Of a stretch of 64,000 nucleotides of DNA, positions 29,613 through 38,893 are shown piece after piece. The translations under genes were made by a program, and so were the position numbers. Position 1 is the first letter of the stretch. Every line of letters starts with the position of its first letter. Source of the DNA: Oceanospirillales bacterium (GTDB lineage: Bacteria; Pseudomonadota; Gammaproteobacteria; Pseudomonadales; Balneatricaceae); the NCBI GenBank assembly GCA_018223185.1, contig JAAEYW010000021.1:1-64000 (forward strand), given 5' to 3'. Below the pieces are notes generated by a model that saw nothing but the letters and a program-made list of their open reading frames with translations, was not told where the DNA came from and did not search any database.

Positions 29613-30160
29613 ATGATGGCTTTAAGCAGCGACTGGCTGGTGGTGCAATTCTGATTGTGGCGGCAGCAATACTGCTGCCAATCTTTTTTGATGGTGCTGG
29701 TTATCGTGAGCGCCAGCTTGAAAGCGCGATTCCGCCGCCGCCAATTGAGCCGCAGCTTGTGGTCATTGCACCCGAGAATAACCCCTTGCCCGATACATCG
29801 ACACCTGCAGCTCCGGCCGCGCCGGTAACTGTTGCTGTAATGCCGCAACAGGTTGCCGAGGCGGTAGCAAAGCAGAAACCGGTCATTCAGGAACGTGAAG
29901 ATCCACCTGCGCTGGACCAGGAAGGCGTTCCAGTTGCCTGGAGTCTGCAGCTGGCAAGCTTTAAGGATGAAGATAATGCTAAAGGACTGCGTACCAAACT
30001 GATCAAGGCCGGTTATAAAGTCTATATTCGTAAGACGGGCGATCTGGTGAAAGTGTTTGTCGGGCCGGATATCCAGAAAACCCGGTTGACGGCTTTGCAG
30101 GGAGATATTCAGAAAGAGTTCGGTCTGGACGGTATTATAGTCCGTTTCACGACACGATAA
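29609..30160 (+). CDS. dedD: SPOR-domain cell-division protein DedD-like (GTG start)
   Basis: DedD-type proteins bind denuded septal peptidoglycan through a SPOR domain and help constriction. The 183-residue protein has a short cytoplasmic start, one membrane helix (residues 8-27, LAGGAILIVAAAILLPIFF), and a Pro/Ala-rich periplasmic linker. The C-terminal SPOR domain runs from near 107 to the end (AWSLQLASFKDEDNAKGL, VKVFVGPDIQK). GTG is the start, overlapping the folC stop. Confidence 0.92.
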   Translation: MNDGFKQRLAGGAILIVAAAILLPIFFDGAGYRERQLESAIPPPPIEPQLVVIAPENNPLPDTSTPAAPAAPVTVAVMPQQVAEAVAKQKPVIQEREDPPALDQEGVPVAWSLQLASFKDEDNAKGLRTKLIKAGYKVYIRKTGDLVKVFVGPDIQKTRLTALQGDIQKEFGLDGIIVRFTTR

Positions 30161-30228
30161 ACGTTGGGTTCAGCTGACAGCTCTGGTAGAATTCGCCCCT
30201 TATTCTGATCCTGACGTAGACATTTAGT

Positions 30229-30738
30229 ATGACACTCAACTGGGCCGATTGGGCAATTATCGGCATCATAACAATTTCCGGGTTATACAGCCTGCGTGGC
30301 GGCTTTATGAAAGAAGCGCTGTCGCTGCTGACCTGGGTAGCTGCATTTATTGTAGCCCGACTGTTTGCCCCCTCATTGAGTACCCTGCTGGAAGATCTTT
30401 TGCAGACGCCTTCGCTACGTATAGGCGCAGCCTTTATACTACTTTTTGTCGCCACCCTGATGGTGGGTGCGGTTATCAATAACCTTATTAATATGCTGGT
30501 TCAGGCTACCGGCCTGAGCAGTACTGACCGGATTCTTGGAATCGGTTTCGGGGTCGTCAGAGGCGGTCTGATTGTCATTGTTATTACTGCGTTACTGGTG
30601 CGGTCACCTGTAACTGAAGATAGCTGGTGGGCAGAATCAACACTGATTCCCCATTTTTTGCTGATGGAATCCTGGACACGGGACACAGCTGCTGATATTG
30701 GCCAGATGATCTGGAATATCAGTGGCCGGAATAGTTAA
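30229..30738 (+). CDS. cvpA: CvpA family membrane protein
   Basis: CvpA is an inner-membrane protein first linked to colicin V production and later to envelope stress and bile resistance; its biochemical role is unclear. The 169-residue protein has four hydrophobic segments (near residues 8-20, 26-46, 65-85 and 105-125) and the family start LNWADWAIIGIITISGLYSLRGGF. It lies between dedD and purF as in most gammaproteobacteria. Confidence 0.95.
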   Translation: MTLNWADWAIIGIITISGLYSLRGGFMKEALSLLTWVAAFIVARLFAPSLSTLLEDLLQTPSLRIGAAFILLFVATLMVGAVINNLINMLVQATGLSSTDRILGIGFGVVRGGLIVIVITALLVRSPVTEDSWWAESTLIPHFLLMESWTRDTAADIGQMIWNISGRNS

Positions 30739-30792
30739 ACCAATTTTTCATTTATACTTGCTGTAACTAACTTAATACCTGAGGTAGCCTGA

Positions 30793-32310
30793 ATGTGCGG
30801 TATAGTTGGCATCGTAGCCAAAAGTAATGTGAATCAGACGATTTTTGATGCATTGACAGTGCTACAACACCGTGGCCAGGATGCCGCCGGTATGGTGACT
30901 TGTGAAGCCGACCGATTCTTTATGCGTAAAGATAATGGTCTGGTAAATGAAGTGTTTCGTACCCGTCATATGAAACGCTTAATGGGTAATGTGGGTATTG
31001 GTCATGTACGGTACCCGACTGCAGGCAGCTCCAGCTCCGCTGAAGCGCAACCATTCTATGTCAACGCGCCTTATGGTATTGCGCTGGCACATAATGGTAA
31101 TCTGACCAATACAGCAGATCTGCGCGAACAGATGCGTAAAGAGAATCTGCGTCATATCAACACTACCTCTGATTCAGAGGTGTTGCTGAACATCATGGCT
31201 CATGAATTACAGCAGATTGGCAAACTGATTCCTGCCGCTGATGATATTTTTGCAGCGATAAAAGCGGTGCATAAACGGGTTCGGGGCGGCTATGCAGTTG
31301 TCTCTGTGATCACCGGTTACGGCATTGTTGCATTTCGTGACCCCCACGGTATTCGTCCACTGGTATACGGTCTGCGTGAAACCGCTGAAGGCACTGAATA
31401 TATGGTGGCTTCGGAATCGGTTGCGCTGGATATTTCCGGTTTTACCCTGATTCGTGATGTTGCGCCTGGCGAAGCGATCTTTATTACCCAGGATGGCGAG
31501 GTTCACGCGATGCAGTGTGCGGAGAACCCTCAGTTGCATCCCTGTCTGTTTGAATATGTCTATCTCGCGCGTCCGGACTCAATCATTGACGAAGTGAATG
31601 TTTATAAGTCCCGTATGCGAATGGGTGTGAAGCTGGCAGAGAAAGTGATGCGTGAGCGGCCGGATCATGATATCGACGTGATTATTCCCATACCAGATAC
31701 CAGCCGGACGGCAGCACTCGAAATGGCTCACCATCTGGATGTTAAGTTCCGCGAAGGTTTTATTAAAAACCGTTATATCGGCCGGACATTTATTATGCCG
31801 GGTCAGACCCAGCGGACTAAATCGGTTCGCCGTAAACTCAACCCGATTGAGCTTGAATTTAAAGACCGGGTGGTGATGCTGGTGGATGATTCTATTGTGC
31901 GTGGTACTACGTCACAGCAGATTGTTCAGATGGCCCGTGAGATGGGTGCTAAAAAAGTCTACTTTGCGTCTGCTGCGCCAGCGGTTCGCTACCCTAATGT
32001 GTATGGTATCGATATGCCTTCAGCTTCCGAGTTGATAGCGCATGGTCGTACCGATGATGAAGTGGGTGAAGAGATTGGTGCTGACTGGATGCTGTATCAG
32101 GATCTGGATGATCTGAAAGATTGCCTGTTGGCAGGTAACGGCTCAGTCACTGGTTTTGATGCTTCAGTATTCGATGGTAAATATATTACCGGTGATATTG
32201 ATGAAGCGTATCTCAACCGTATCGACGCCGAGCGTAACGATATGGCGAAAGGCGGCGATAAGAAATCAACTACCAATCAGAATGCAGATATGCATGCGAC
32301 GATAAGCTGA
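30793..32310 (+). CDS. purF: Amidophosphoribosyltransferase
   Basis: PurF makes 5-phosphoribosylamine from PRPP and glutamine, the first committed step of purine synthesis. The 505-residue protein starts MCGIVGIVA, with Cys2 as the glutaminase nucleophile after removal of Met1. The phosphoribosyltransferase motif [17 protein letters not shown] is near residues 360-376. It is the Gram-negative type without an iron-sulfur propeptide. It follows cvpA by 54 bases with GAGGTAG upstream. Confidence 0.98.
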   Translation: MCGIVGIVAKSNVNQTIFDALTVLQHRGQDAAGMVTCEADRFFMRKDNGLVNEVFRTRHMKRLMGNVGIGHVRYPTAGSSSSAEAQPFYVNAPYGIALAHNGNLTNTADLREQMRKENLRHINTTSDSEVLLNIMAHELQQIGKLIPAADDIFAAIKAVHKRVRGGYAVVSVITGYGIVAFRDPHGIRPLVYGLRETAEGTEYMVASESVALDISGFTLIRDVAPGEAIFITQDGEVHAMQCAENPQLHPCLFEYVYLARPDSIIDEVNVYKSRMRMGVKLAEKVMRERPDHDIDVIIPIPDTSRTAALEMAHHLDVKFREGFIKNRYIGRTFIMPGQTQRTKSVRRKLNPIELEFKDRVVMLVDDSIVRGTTSQQIVQMAREMGAKKVYFASAAPAVRYPNVYGIDMPSASELIAHGRTDDEVGEEIGADWMLYQDLDDLKDCLLAGNGSVTGFDASVFDGKYITGDIDEAYLNRIDAERNDMAKGGDKKSTTNQNADMHATIS

Positions 32311-32389
32311 CCAAGTGAGGGTGTATTTTGGTAACTGTCGCAAATCAAGTAAGTACTGAACAGGTACTATTAAGTAGGAACGATGGCTG

Positions 32390-33607
32390 ATGTCCAAATC
32401 CAGTTTTGAGCGTCCAGAACGGATTCAGTTTGAGGATGCTGACTACGAGTTCAGCACCCTGGCAATTCGCGCTGGGCAACACCGGAGTGATGAGGGAGAG
32501 CATAATGATGCGATCTACCCGACCTCCAGCTTTGTCTACTCCAGTGCCAGAGAGGCGGCTGCCCGCTTTGGTGGTGAAGAAGAGGGAAACATCTATTCCC
32601 GCTTTACCAACCCGACCGTCAATGCTTTCGAGCGGCGAATGGCTGCTCTTGAAGGGGCTGAGCGTGCTGTTGCTACATCGTCTGGTATGGCGGCAATTCT
32701 CAGCACCTGCCTGTCACTGTTAAAGCAGGGCGATCATGTCGTCTGTTCACGCAGTGTATTTGGCTCCATTGTTTCACTGTTTGATAAGTATCTCAGTCGT
32801 ACCGGTATCAGTGTTACCTATGTCGATCCTACTGACATAAACGCCTGGTCAGCGGCGGTTACCCCTGCAACCCGGATGTTTTTTCTGGAAACGCCTTCCA
32901 ATCCGCTGGCGGAACTGGGAGATATTGCCGCGGTTGCTCATCTGGCACATCAAAATGATGCTTTGTTAGTGGTGGACAACTGTTTTTGTACTCCTTCGCT
33001 GCAGCAGCCGCTGAAGCAGGGGGCTGATATCGTTGTGCATTCAGCAACCAAATACCTTGATGGTCAGGGGCGCTGTGTTGGCGGTGTTGTTGTTGGTCGT
33101 GATAAAGAGATGGAAGAGGTCTACGGTTTTATCCGTACCGGTGGTGCTTGTCTCAGCCCGTTTAATGCCTGGGTCTTTATGAAGGGCTTAGAAACGCTGG
33201 AGCTGCGCATGATGGCTCACAGTGCTAATGCGATGGCAATTGCGCTCTGGCTGCAGCAGCAACCGGGTATTGATAAGGTCTATTACTCGGGTCTTGAAGA
33301 GCATCCTCAGCATCAACTGGCGAAACAGCAGCAGCGTGCGTTTGGTGGTGTGCTGGCGTTTGAGGTGAGCGGTGATAAAGAGGCCGCATGGCGCTTTATA
33401 GATGCGACTCAGATGATATCCATTACCGGTAATCTGGGTGATGTGAAAAGCACCATTACCCATCCGGGCACCACTACACATGGGCGGATGAGTGCTGAAG
33501 CGAAGGCAACGGCGGGCATAAAAGATAATCTGATCCGCCTCTCTGTGGGACTTGAATCGATCGAAGATATCAAGCGTGATCTGCAACTGGGTCTGGCAGC
33601 TATCTGA
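32390..33607 (+). CDS. metZ: O-succinylhomoserine sulfhydrylase
   Basis: MetZ makes homocysteine directly from O-succinylhomoserine and sulfide, a transsulfuration bypass known in Pseudomonas. The 405-residue Cys/Met-metabolism PLP enzyme has the cofactor lysine Lys221 in HSATKYLDGQGRC and NIYSRFTNPT near residue 67. Placement after purF matches Pseudomonas metZ and favours MetZ over MetB or MetY, although these families are close. It is followed by a strong bidirectional terminator. Confidence 0.93.
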   Translation: MSKSSFERPERIQFEDADYEFSTLAIRAGQHRSDEGEHNDAIYPTSSFVYSSAREAAARFGGEEEGNIYSRFTNPTVNAFERRMAALEGAERAVATSSGMAAILSTCLSLLKQGDHVVCSRSVFGSIVSLFDKYLSRTGISVTYVDPTDINAWSAAVTPATRMFFLETPSNPLAELGDIAAVAHLAHQNDALLVVDNCFCTPSLQQPLKQGADIVVHSATKYLDGQGRCVGGVVVGRDKEMEEVYGFIRTGGACLSPFNAWVFMKGLETLELRMMAHSANAMAIALWLQQQPGIDKVYYSGLEEHPQHQLAKQQQRAFGGVLAFEVSGDKEAAWRFIDATQMISITGNLGDVKSTITHPGTTTHGRMSAEAKATAGIKDNLIRLSVGLESIEDIKRDLQLGLAAI

Positions 33608-33625
33608 TTGGTTCGGCTAGCAGGG

Positions 33626-33661
33626 ATGCCCGCCCGGTCATGACCGGAGCGGGCATTTTTA
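33626..33661. terminator. Bidirectional terminator between metZ and thpR
   Basis: ATGCCCGC pairs with GCGGGCAT around an inner CCGGTCATGACCGG hairpin. A T run follows on the plus strand. Confidence 0.85.
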
Positions 33662-33663
33662 TG

Positions 33664-34185
33664 TCACTCCAGAGACCACTCATCCAGGGTGGTATGCACT
33701 GCTCCGGTAGAATGAAGTTTACTTTTTTTCAGCAAGACAGAGGATAAAGTGAAGTTGAATTCTTTGTCATAAAAAGCCTCGCTGAAACGCCTTACCTGAG
33801 TCTGAGTCAGCGGTTTATGACTGCGTGCGAGCGTCAGATGGGGATGGAACGTATGCTGTTCAAACTGGACTCCCTGCCGCTGCAGAGCGGTACTGAGGTG
33901 CTGCTGAAGCTGTTGTAGCGGTTCCGGTGAATCGACCCCGAGCCAGATCACGCCAGAGCGAAACTGACCAATACCGTGCAGACATATTTTAAACGGTTCC
34001 TGAGTCAGCTCCCCGAAGACTCTGTTAACCGAATTACGGATAGTATGTGGTTGTTTTCCGAGAAACAACAGGGTCAGATGGAGCTGTTCGGCAGTCATCA
34101 GGCGCAGGTCTTTAAGCTGCGGGCAGCAGCGGCGGATCGAATGACGCACTGCTGCCGGAGGGTCAATTGAAATGAACGTACGCAT
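33664..34185 (-). CDS. thpR: RNA 2',3'-cyclic phosphodiesterase ThpR
   Basis: ThpR belongs to the 2H phosphoesterase family and opens 2',3'-cyclic phosphates (and ligates tRNA halves in vitro). The 173-residue protein has both H-x-T motifs: His36 in HLTLLFLG and His116 in PHLTLAR. Family start RTFISIDPPAAVR is clear. It is divergent from dusC with 26 bases between the start codons, so the two promoters overlap the genes. Confidence 0.93.
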   Translation of the reverse strand: MRTFISIDPPAAVRHSIRRCCPQLKDLRLMTAEQLHLTLLFLGKQPHTIRNSVNRVFGELTQEPFKICLHGIGQFRSGVIWLGVDSPEPLQQLQQHLSTALQRQGVQFEQHTFHPHLTLARSHKPLTQTQVRRFSEAFYDKEFNFTLSSVLLKKSKLHSTGAVHTTLDEWSLE

Positions 34186-34211
34186 AACTGAATATTAGGC
34201 TGGAAACAGGA

Positions 34212-35174
34212 TTGAAGATAGTACTTGCTCCGATGGAGGGTGTTGTTGATGCGCCGATGCGGGAAATGCTCACCCGTATTGGTGGAATTGACCAGTGCGT
34301 AACGGAGTTTGTCCGTGTATCAGAGCGGGTGCTGCCGGCGAAAGTGTTTCGTAAAATCAGCCCCGAACTGTTTAATGAGAGTTGTACAAGTTCAGGCACT
34401 CCGGTGATATTGCAGCTGCTGGGCAGTGATCCTCAGATTGTTGCGGGGAATGCCCGTAAGGCGGTCAGCATCGGCGCCCGAGGGATAGACCTGAATTTTG
34501 GTTGTCCTGCGAAAACGGTTAATAAAAGCAGGGGCGGTGCGATTCTTCTGAATGAGCCCGAGCTGGTGCATAAGATCGTCTGGTGGGTTCGTCAGGCGGT
34601 GCCAGATCATATTCCGGTCACGGCAAAGATGCGTCTGGGCTACCATGACAAATCCCTTGCTCTGGATAATGCCGCTGCAATTACAGATGCGGGAGCCTGT
34701 GGTCTGACAGTTCATGCCCGAACCAAAGAGGAGGGTTACCGCCCACCGGCACACTGGGAATGGATTGCACGCATCAGAGAGCATGTGTCCATACCGGTCA
34801 CCGCGAATGGTGAGGTGTGGAACTGGCAGGATTATCAGCGTTGTCGCGAGGTGAGTGGCTGTGACGATGTGATGATCGGCCGGGGGCTGGTGGCCGCACC
34901 GGATCTGGGATTACGGATTAAAGCCCTGCAGCGGGGTGATGATCCTGATCATCTGAGCTGGCCTGAGATGCTGGTGCTTCTGCAGCAGTTTCTGGAGATG
35001 GTAGAACAGCAGCTGGCGCCCAAATATGTTCATGGCCGGGTGAAGCAGTGGCTGAAGATGATGTCACGGGAATATGCCGAGGCGATGCCGATGTTGCAGC
35101 AGATGCGGACACTTAAACAGGTGGCTGAAGTCCGGGAGTTTCTGCATCAGTATTCAGCACAGTTCAGAGTCTGA
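34212..35174 (+). CDS. dusC: tRNA-dihydrouridine(16) synthase DusC (TTG start)
   Basis: DusC reduces uridine 16 in the tRNA D-loop with FMN and NADPH. The 320-residue protein begins LAPMEGVVDAPMR and carries the catalytic Cys in NFGCPAKTVNKSRGGA near residues 95-110. KMRLGYHD and TVHARTKEEGYRPPA follow. The C-terminal recognition domain and the DAPMR start place it in the DusC group. The start is TTG 34212, after AACAGGA; the first in-frame ATG falls inside the conserved core. Confidence 0.92.
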   Translation: MKIVLAPMEGVVDAPMREMLTRIGGIDQCVTEFVRVSERVLPAKVFRKISPELFNESCTSSGTPVILQLLGSDPQIVAGNARKAVSIGARGIDLNFGCPAKTVNKSRGGAILLNEPELVHKIVWWVRQAVPDHIPVTAKMRLGYHDKSLALDNAAAITDAGACGLTVHARTKEEGYRPPAHWEWIARIREHVSIPVTANGEVWNWQDYQRCREVSGCDDVMIGRGLVAAPDLGLRIKALQRGDDPDHLSWPEMLVLLQQFLEMVEQQLAPKYVHGRVKQWLKMMSREYAEAMPMLQQMRTLKQVAEVREFLHQYSAQFRV

Positions 35175-35227
35175 ATGCCTGAACTCAAGAACTCCAGTAC
35201 ATTGTTTTCGCGGTAACGGACTTAACC

Positions 35228-36319
35228 TCATCTGACAGGCTGCCACCGGGCTCCCCAGCTTCCGGGTTGGGCCTTAAACCGTCCGGCCAGGGGCGTTTTG
35301 CAGTTTGTGCAGCAACCGCGCTCATCAAGGTTCCATTCACCCATTTCATACTGACAGCGTTCAATCAGCAAATTACCACAGTGGCTGCAATAGGTTGGGC
35401 CGCATCTCTGATGCGCCAACGTTACCGGTGTAAACATGTTTCAGGCCGTAACTGAACGTAATCTGACGGGCTTTTTCGAGTGTTGCTTGCGGCGTGGGCT
35501 GTTGGTCCAGCATCTTATAATCCGGATGGAAAGCAGTGAAGAGCAGGGGGGGCGAATGGCCCCAGCTTACCCATAATCCATTCACACATCGCCTGTAACT
35601 CTGCCGGATCATCATTTTCCCCGGGAATGATCAGATTGGTTATCTCTACCCAGTAATCGGTTTCATTTAGCAGATAGATCAGGGTATCCAGTGCCGGCTG
35701 TAGATGGCCGCTACAGAATGTGTGATAAAAGTTCTCATTTAAGCCTTTCAGGTCGATATTGGCTGCGTCCATATGACTGAAGAACTCTGTTCTGGGTTCT
35801 GCAAGGATATAACCGGCAGAGACTGCAACAGAGTTGATATTCTGTTCCCGGCAGGCCTTAGCAGCGTCGATCGCATACTCCATAAATATCACCGGGTCAT
35901 TATAGGTATATGCAATTGAGCGGCAGCAAGTTTTTACGCAGGTATCGGCGTGTATCTGCGGAGTGGCCTGGCTGGCAAGGGTGTCCATCTGTCTTGATTT
36001 GCTTATGTCCCGGATCTGACAAAGCTTGCAGCTAAGATAGCAGCCATTTTGTACCAAATGAGGGTGCCGGTGTGCCGGGTAGAAAATGATTAAGTGGTTT
36101 CTTTTCAATTGGATCGATGCAAAAGTCGCTGGAGCGGCCGTAACTGTAAAGAACTATTCCGCTGCCTTCATCACAGCCTCTGACATAACAGAGCCCCCTC
36201 CGACCCTCTTTCAGTTTGCGCTGATGGGGCAGATGTCACACTGAACCCGGTCATCCGCAGTGAGGTGCCAGTATCGGGGGGATGATTTGGATTGACTGAT
36301 CTCACTGTATTGATGGCCT
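35228..36319 (-). pseudogene. Degraded AmmeMemoRadiSam radical SAM enzyme gene
   Basis: Pieces of one radical SAM protein lie in successive minus-strand frames. From the N terminus: RYWHLTADDRVQCDICP (36276-36226), then HQRKLKEGRRGLCYVRG...PIEKKPLNHFLPGTP in a second frame to about 36050. A third frame (to 35515) has NGCYLSCKLCQIRDISKSR and most of the barrel. A fourth has FTAFHPDYKMLD...YTGNV, and a fifth (35437-35228) has PTYCSHCGNLLI. I count at least four frame changes. Two sit in C runs (near 36227 and 35548); those near 36049 and 35420 do not. No start codon is evident. The CxxxCxxC cluster motif survives. It is divergent from the intact Memo gene. Confidence 0.88.
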
Positions 36320-36363
36320 ATACTTAATGTGTTGTTATTTTCGTTATTTAAGGATCAGTCTAT

Positions 36364-37143
36364 ATGAGAATTAAGCAATCTGCTGTGGCAGGTATGTTTT
36401 ATCCGGATAATGCTGATGAGCTAGCTTTTATTGTCAGCAAGTTGCTGGCGGATAATCCGCAGCAGGGCTGTATGCCTGTTGCGCTTCAGGTTCCTCATGC
36501 GGGTCTGATCTATTCTGGTGGCGTTGCTGCCAGGGCGTATAACAGGATTCGCCCTTATCTGAATTCTATCAGCCGGATCATCCTTTTAGGACCGGCCCAC
36601 AGAGTTCCGCTGCAGGGAATGGCAGTGATGGATGCTGGTCTTTGGCAAACGCCACTGGGGCAGATTCAGATAGACAGCGTACTGAGTGATGCGCTGGTCA
36701 GCGAAGGGTTGGTTGTTGTGAACGATCAGGCTCATGCGCAGGAGCACTGTCTGGAGGTCCAGCTGCCATTTTTACAGGTTCTGGATGGTGAATATCGTAT
36801 TGTACCGGTGCTTGTTGGCCAGACTCCGTTAGCCTGGGTGTCTGCTTTGATCGCTCGGGTGTTAAAAGCGCCGGGGACCCTGGTGGTTATCAGCAGTGAT
36901 CTGAGTCATTTTCATACTTATAGTGAAGCTAACCTGATAGACCGGGCAACACTTCGGCAGATAAATCAGCTGAATACTGATATTACAGGGCAGCAGGCGT
37001 GTGGCTGTTATGCTCTCAACGGTTTATTGGCTTATGCATCGGATAATGGGTTGAAAGCAGAAAATCTCGGATACTGTAATTCAGGTGATACGGCGGGCGA
37101 TAAGAGCAGGGTTGTGGGGTATTCATCCTATGCATTCTATTGA
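36364..37143 (+). CDS. amrB: AmmeMemoRadiSam system protein B (Memo-like)
   Basis: Memo-family proteins have an aromatic-dioxygenase-like fold; their bacterial role with AMMECR1 and a radical SAM protein is unsettled. The 259-residue protein shows the hallmarks VAGMFYPDNADEL at the start and VPHAGLIYSGGVAARAY near residues 43-59. LLGPAHRV, EHCLEVQLPFLQ and ISSDLSHFHTY near residues 179-189 supply His and Asp/Cys metal-site positions. It overlaps the AMMECR1 gene by 14 bases. The divergent radical SAM partner is broken. Confidence 0.93.
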   Translation: MRIKQSAVAGMFYPDNADELAFIVSKLLADNPQQGCMPVALQVPHAGLIYSGGVAARAYNRIRPYLNSISRIILLGPAHRVPLQGMAVMDAGLWQTPLGQIQIDSVLSDALVSEGLVVVNDQAHAQEHCLEVQLPFLQVLDGEYRIVPVLVGQTPLAWVSALIARVLKAPGTLVVISSDLSHFHTYSEANLIDRATLRQINQLNTDITGQQACGCYALNGLLAYASDNGLKAENLGYCNSGDTAGDKSRVVGYSSYAFY

Positions 37144-37720
37144 GCATTACAGTGAGGCTGAGCAGCAGGTGTTGCTCAATCTGGCCCGGGATACGGTTGC
37201 CCGGGGAGTGCGGGGGCTTAAACCAGAGCGTCCCGCCAGTGAATTAATTCCCGCCGCTCTTGAAAAATCCCGGGCTTGCTTTGTTACGCTTAAAATCGAT
37301 GGACATCTGCGGGGGTGTATCGGCAATCTTGAAGCGGTCAGCTCGCTGGCAGATGCGGTTCTGCGCAACAGCTATCTGGCGGCATTCAGTGATGAGCGCT
37401 TTGAGCCGGTGAGTAAGGCTGAGCTGGAAAAACTGCAATATGAGATCTCGGTGCTGACGCCGATGGTGCCACTGCCTGTCGGCAGTGAGTCAGATCTGCT
37501 GACAAAAATCCGTCCCTTCGTTGATGGTCTGGTATTTGAGGCGGAAGGACGGCGAGCTACATTTTTACCCTCGGTATGGGAGCAGCTCAGGCAGCCGGAG
37601 CTGTTTCTGCGGCAGTTGCGTCTGAAAGCGGGTCTGGCACCGGATTACTGGAGTGATGCAGTGCAGTGCTGGACTTATCAGGCGGTTAAAATCGGGGAAA
37701 CAGTCAGTGATCCGGGTTGA
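37130..37720 (+). CDS. amrA: AmmeMemoRadiSam system protein A (AMMECR1 domain)
   Basis: This 196-residue AMMECR1-domain protein starts at ATG 37130 ([13 protein letters not shown]) with GGGG upstream; the longer frame to 37085 would overlap memo by 59 bases. AMMECR1 features are [20 protein letters not shown] (near residues 45-64, with the conserved LRGCIG), [10 protein letters not shown] and LPSVWEQL near the C terminus. No catalytic activity is established for the family. It overlaps memo before it by 14 bases and the macro-domain gene after it by 14 bases. Confidence 0.93.
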   Translation: MHSIEHYSEAEQQVLLNLARDTVARGVRGLKPERPASELIPAALEKSRACFVTLKIDGHLRGCIGNLEAVSSLADAVLRNSYLAAFSDERFEPVSKAELEKLQYEISVLTPMVPLPVGSESDLLTKIRPFVDGLVFEAEGRRATFLPSVWEQLRQPELFLRQLRLKAGLAPDYWSDAVQCWTYQAVKIGETVSDPG

Positions 37721-38204
37721 AACGGGTGATATTACCAGGCTTAAGGTCGATGCGATTGTGAATGCTGCTAATAACTCTCTGCTTGGTGGGGGTGGGGTTG
37801 ATGGTGCAATCCACCGGGCTGCCGGTCCCGGGTTGCTGGCAGAGTGCCGTACGATGAATGGTTGCCCAACCGGTGAGGCACGAATTACACCGGGATATAA
37901 TTTGCCTGCCAGCTATGTGATTCATACAGTGGGGCCTGTCTGGCAGGGCGGTGGAAAAGGGGAGTCCCGCTTGCTGGAGTCCTGTTATCGGGAATGTTTG
38001 AAGCTTTGTCCGGGTAAGGGAATAACGCGCCTCGCTTTTCCTGCAATCAGCTGTGGTGTTTATGGATATCCGAAACCGGAGGCCGTTGCCATAGCAGTCA
38101 ACACCGTTTCAGCTCTGTATAAGGCTTATGGATTGGACGAAGTAATCTTCTGCTGCTTTGATGAGGCGATGACTGCTCTCTATCGGGCTGCGATCAGTCT
38201 TTAA
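37707..38204 (+). CDS. Macro-domain protein (YmdB-like ADP-ribose hydrolase)
   Basis: Macro domains of this type remove ADP-ribose from proteins, RNA or O-acetyl-ADP-ribose. The best start is GTG 37707 ([18 protein letters not shown]), with GGGGA 9 bases upstream, giving 165 residues. The ligand loops are [22 protein letters not shown] and ISCGVYGYP in one stretch each, with GVDGAIH typical of MacroD/YmdB. The overlap with the AMMECR1 gene means the three genes memo, amrA and macro are one translationally linked unit. Confidence 0.92.
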   Translation: MIRVETGDITRLKVDAIVNAANNSLLGGGGVDGAIHRAAGPGLLAECRTMNGCPTGEARITPGYNLPASYVIHTVGPVWQGGGKGESRLLESCYRECLKLCPGKGITRLAFPAISCGVYGYPKPEAVAIAVNTVSALYKAYGLDEVIFCCFDEAMTALYRAAISL

Positions 38205-38239
38205 ACATTGCGCCTGATCTGCATTCGTCTTATTAAAAT

Positions 38240-38268
38240 AAAAACAGGGAACGATTCGCTCCCTGTTC
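38240..38268 (-). terminator. Terminator after the small heat-shock gene
   Basis: AACAGGGA pairs with TCCCTGTT; on the minus strand it is followed by TTTATTTT. Confidence 0.75.
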
Positions 38269-38305
38269 TCAGCTTTAAACGGCTGTAGTGCAGTCGTTAA
38301 TCTTT

Positions 38306-38725
38306 TTAGTTGATCGTGATAATGCGGGGTTTCATTGCTTCAGGAATTTCCTGTACCAGGTCGATGTGTAGCAAGCCATTTTCCATTGTTGCATCCGTAA
38401 CGCGTACATGGTCTGCCAGCTGGAATTTACGCTCAAATCCTCTGGCTGCGATTCCCTGATGCAGGTACCGGCGTTCGGTTTCATCGGCTTTTTTACTACC
38501 GGTAACGGTTAGCATACCCTGCTCAGTATTGATTGATACTTCAGACTTATCAAAACCTGCAATCGCCATCGTGATGCGATAGGCGTGCTCACTTATCAGT
38601 TCAATGTTGTAAGGTGGATAACCATTCTGGGTCTGTTCATTACGGGTGGCGTTGTCGATCATGGAGGCCAGACGGTCAAAGCCGATAGCGGAACGGTAGA
38701 GTGGAGCCAGGTCAAATTGACGCAT
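38306..38725 (-). CDS. ibpA: Small heat-shock protein (IbpA/Hsp20 family)
   Basis: IbpA-type proteins bind aggregating proteins as ATP-independent holdases. The start is ATG 38725 (MRQFDLAPLYRSAIGFDRL) with GAGGATA upstream, giving 139 residues. The IbpA start is followed by the alpha-crystallin domain near residues 35-125 (YPPYNIELISEHAYRI, GIAARGFERKFQLADHV, NGLLHIDLVQEIPE). The frame extending to 38812 crosses the leader and is not coding. A sigma-32-like promoter and a ROSE-like thermometer lie upstream. Confidence 0.95.
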   Translation of the reverse strand: MRQFDLAPLYRSAIGFDRLASMIDNATRNEQTQNGYPPYNIELISEHAYRITMAIAGFDKSEVSINTEQGMLTVTGSKKADETERRYLHQGIAARGFERKFQLADHVRVTDATMENGLLHIDLVQEIPEAMKPRIITIN

Positions 38726-38810
38726 AATAATATCCTCATAGAGCAATATGTTTAAGGTGCCTATCACACTGATCAGGCGGTTAACGAATCTCTTCAGAGC
38801 CTCCGTTAAC
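38726..38810 (-). ncRNA. ROSE-like RNA thermometer in the ibpA leader
   Basis: The leader of about 85 bases ends TTGCTC-TAT-GAGGAT-ATTATT-ATG. TTGCTC can fold onto the ribosome site GAGGAT: three outer pairs C-G, U-A, C-G close a UAU loop, a G opposite G comes next, then U-A. That G-G opposition within a UYGCU anti-Shine-Dalgarno is the known signature of ROSE elements controlling small heat-shock genes. Confidence 0.7.
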
Positions 38811-38813
38811 AAC

Positions 38814-38842
38814 TTTATAAGGACAAAAAAAAGCCTTTCAAG
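38814..38842 (-). promoter_or_regulatory. Sigma-32-like heat-shock promoter of ibpA
   Basis: On the minus strand CTTGAAA (38842-38836) is followed after 13 bases by CCTTATAAA (38822-38814). The -35 matches the sigma-32 consensus fully, the -10 (CCCCATNTA) about half, with good spacing. The -35 lies inside the terminator hairpin of the gene upstream. Confidence 0.6.
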
Positions 38843-38853
38843 GGAAAGGCTTT
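38822..38853 (-). terminator. Terminator after the DUF2185 gene, overlapping the ibpA promoter
   Basis: AAAGCCTTT and AAAGGCTTT pair around a six-base loop. On the minus strand an eight-base T run follows. Confidence 0.85.
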
Positions 38854-38893
38854 ATATTTATTAAGTAAATTTCAGCAATGACTCACCCACGGG

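Noticed and set aside
30249-30482. 77-codon frame inside cvpA
   Set aside because: Out of frame with cvpA, which is well supported by family sequence and context.
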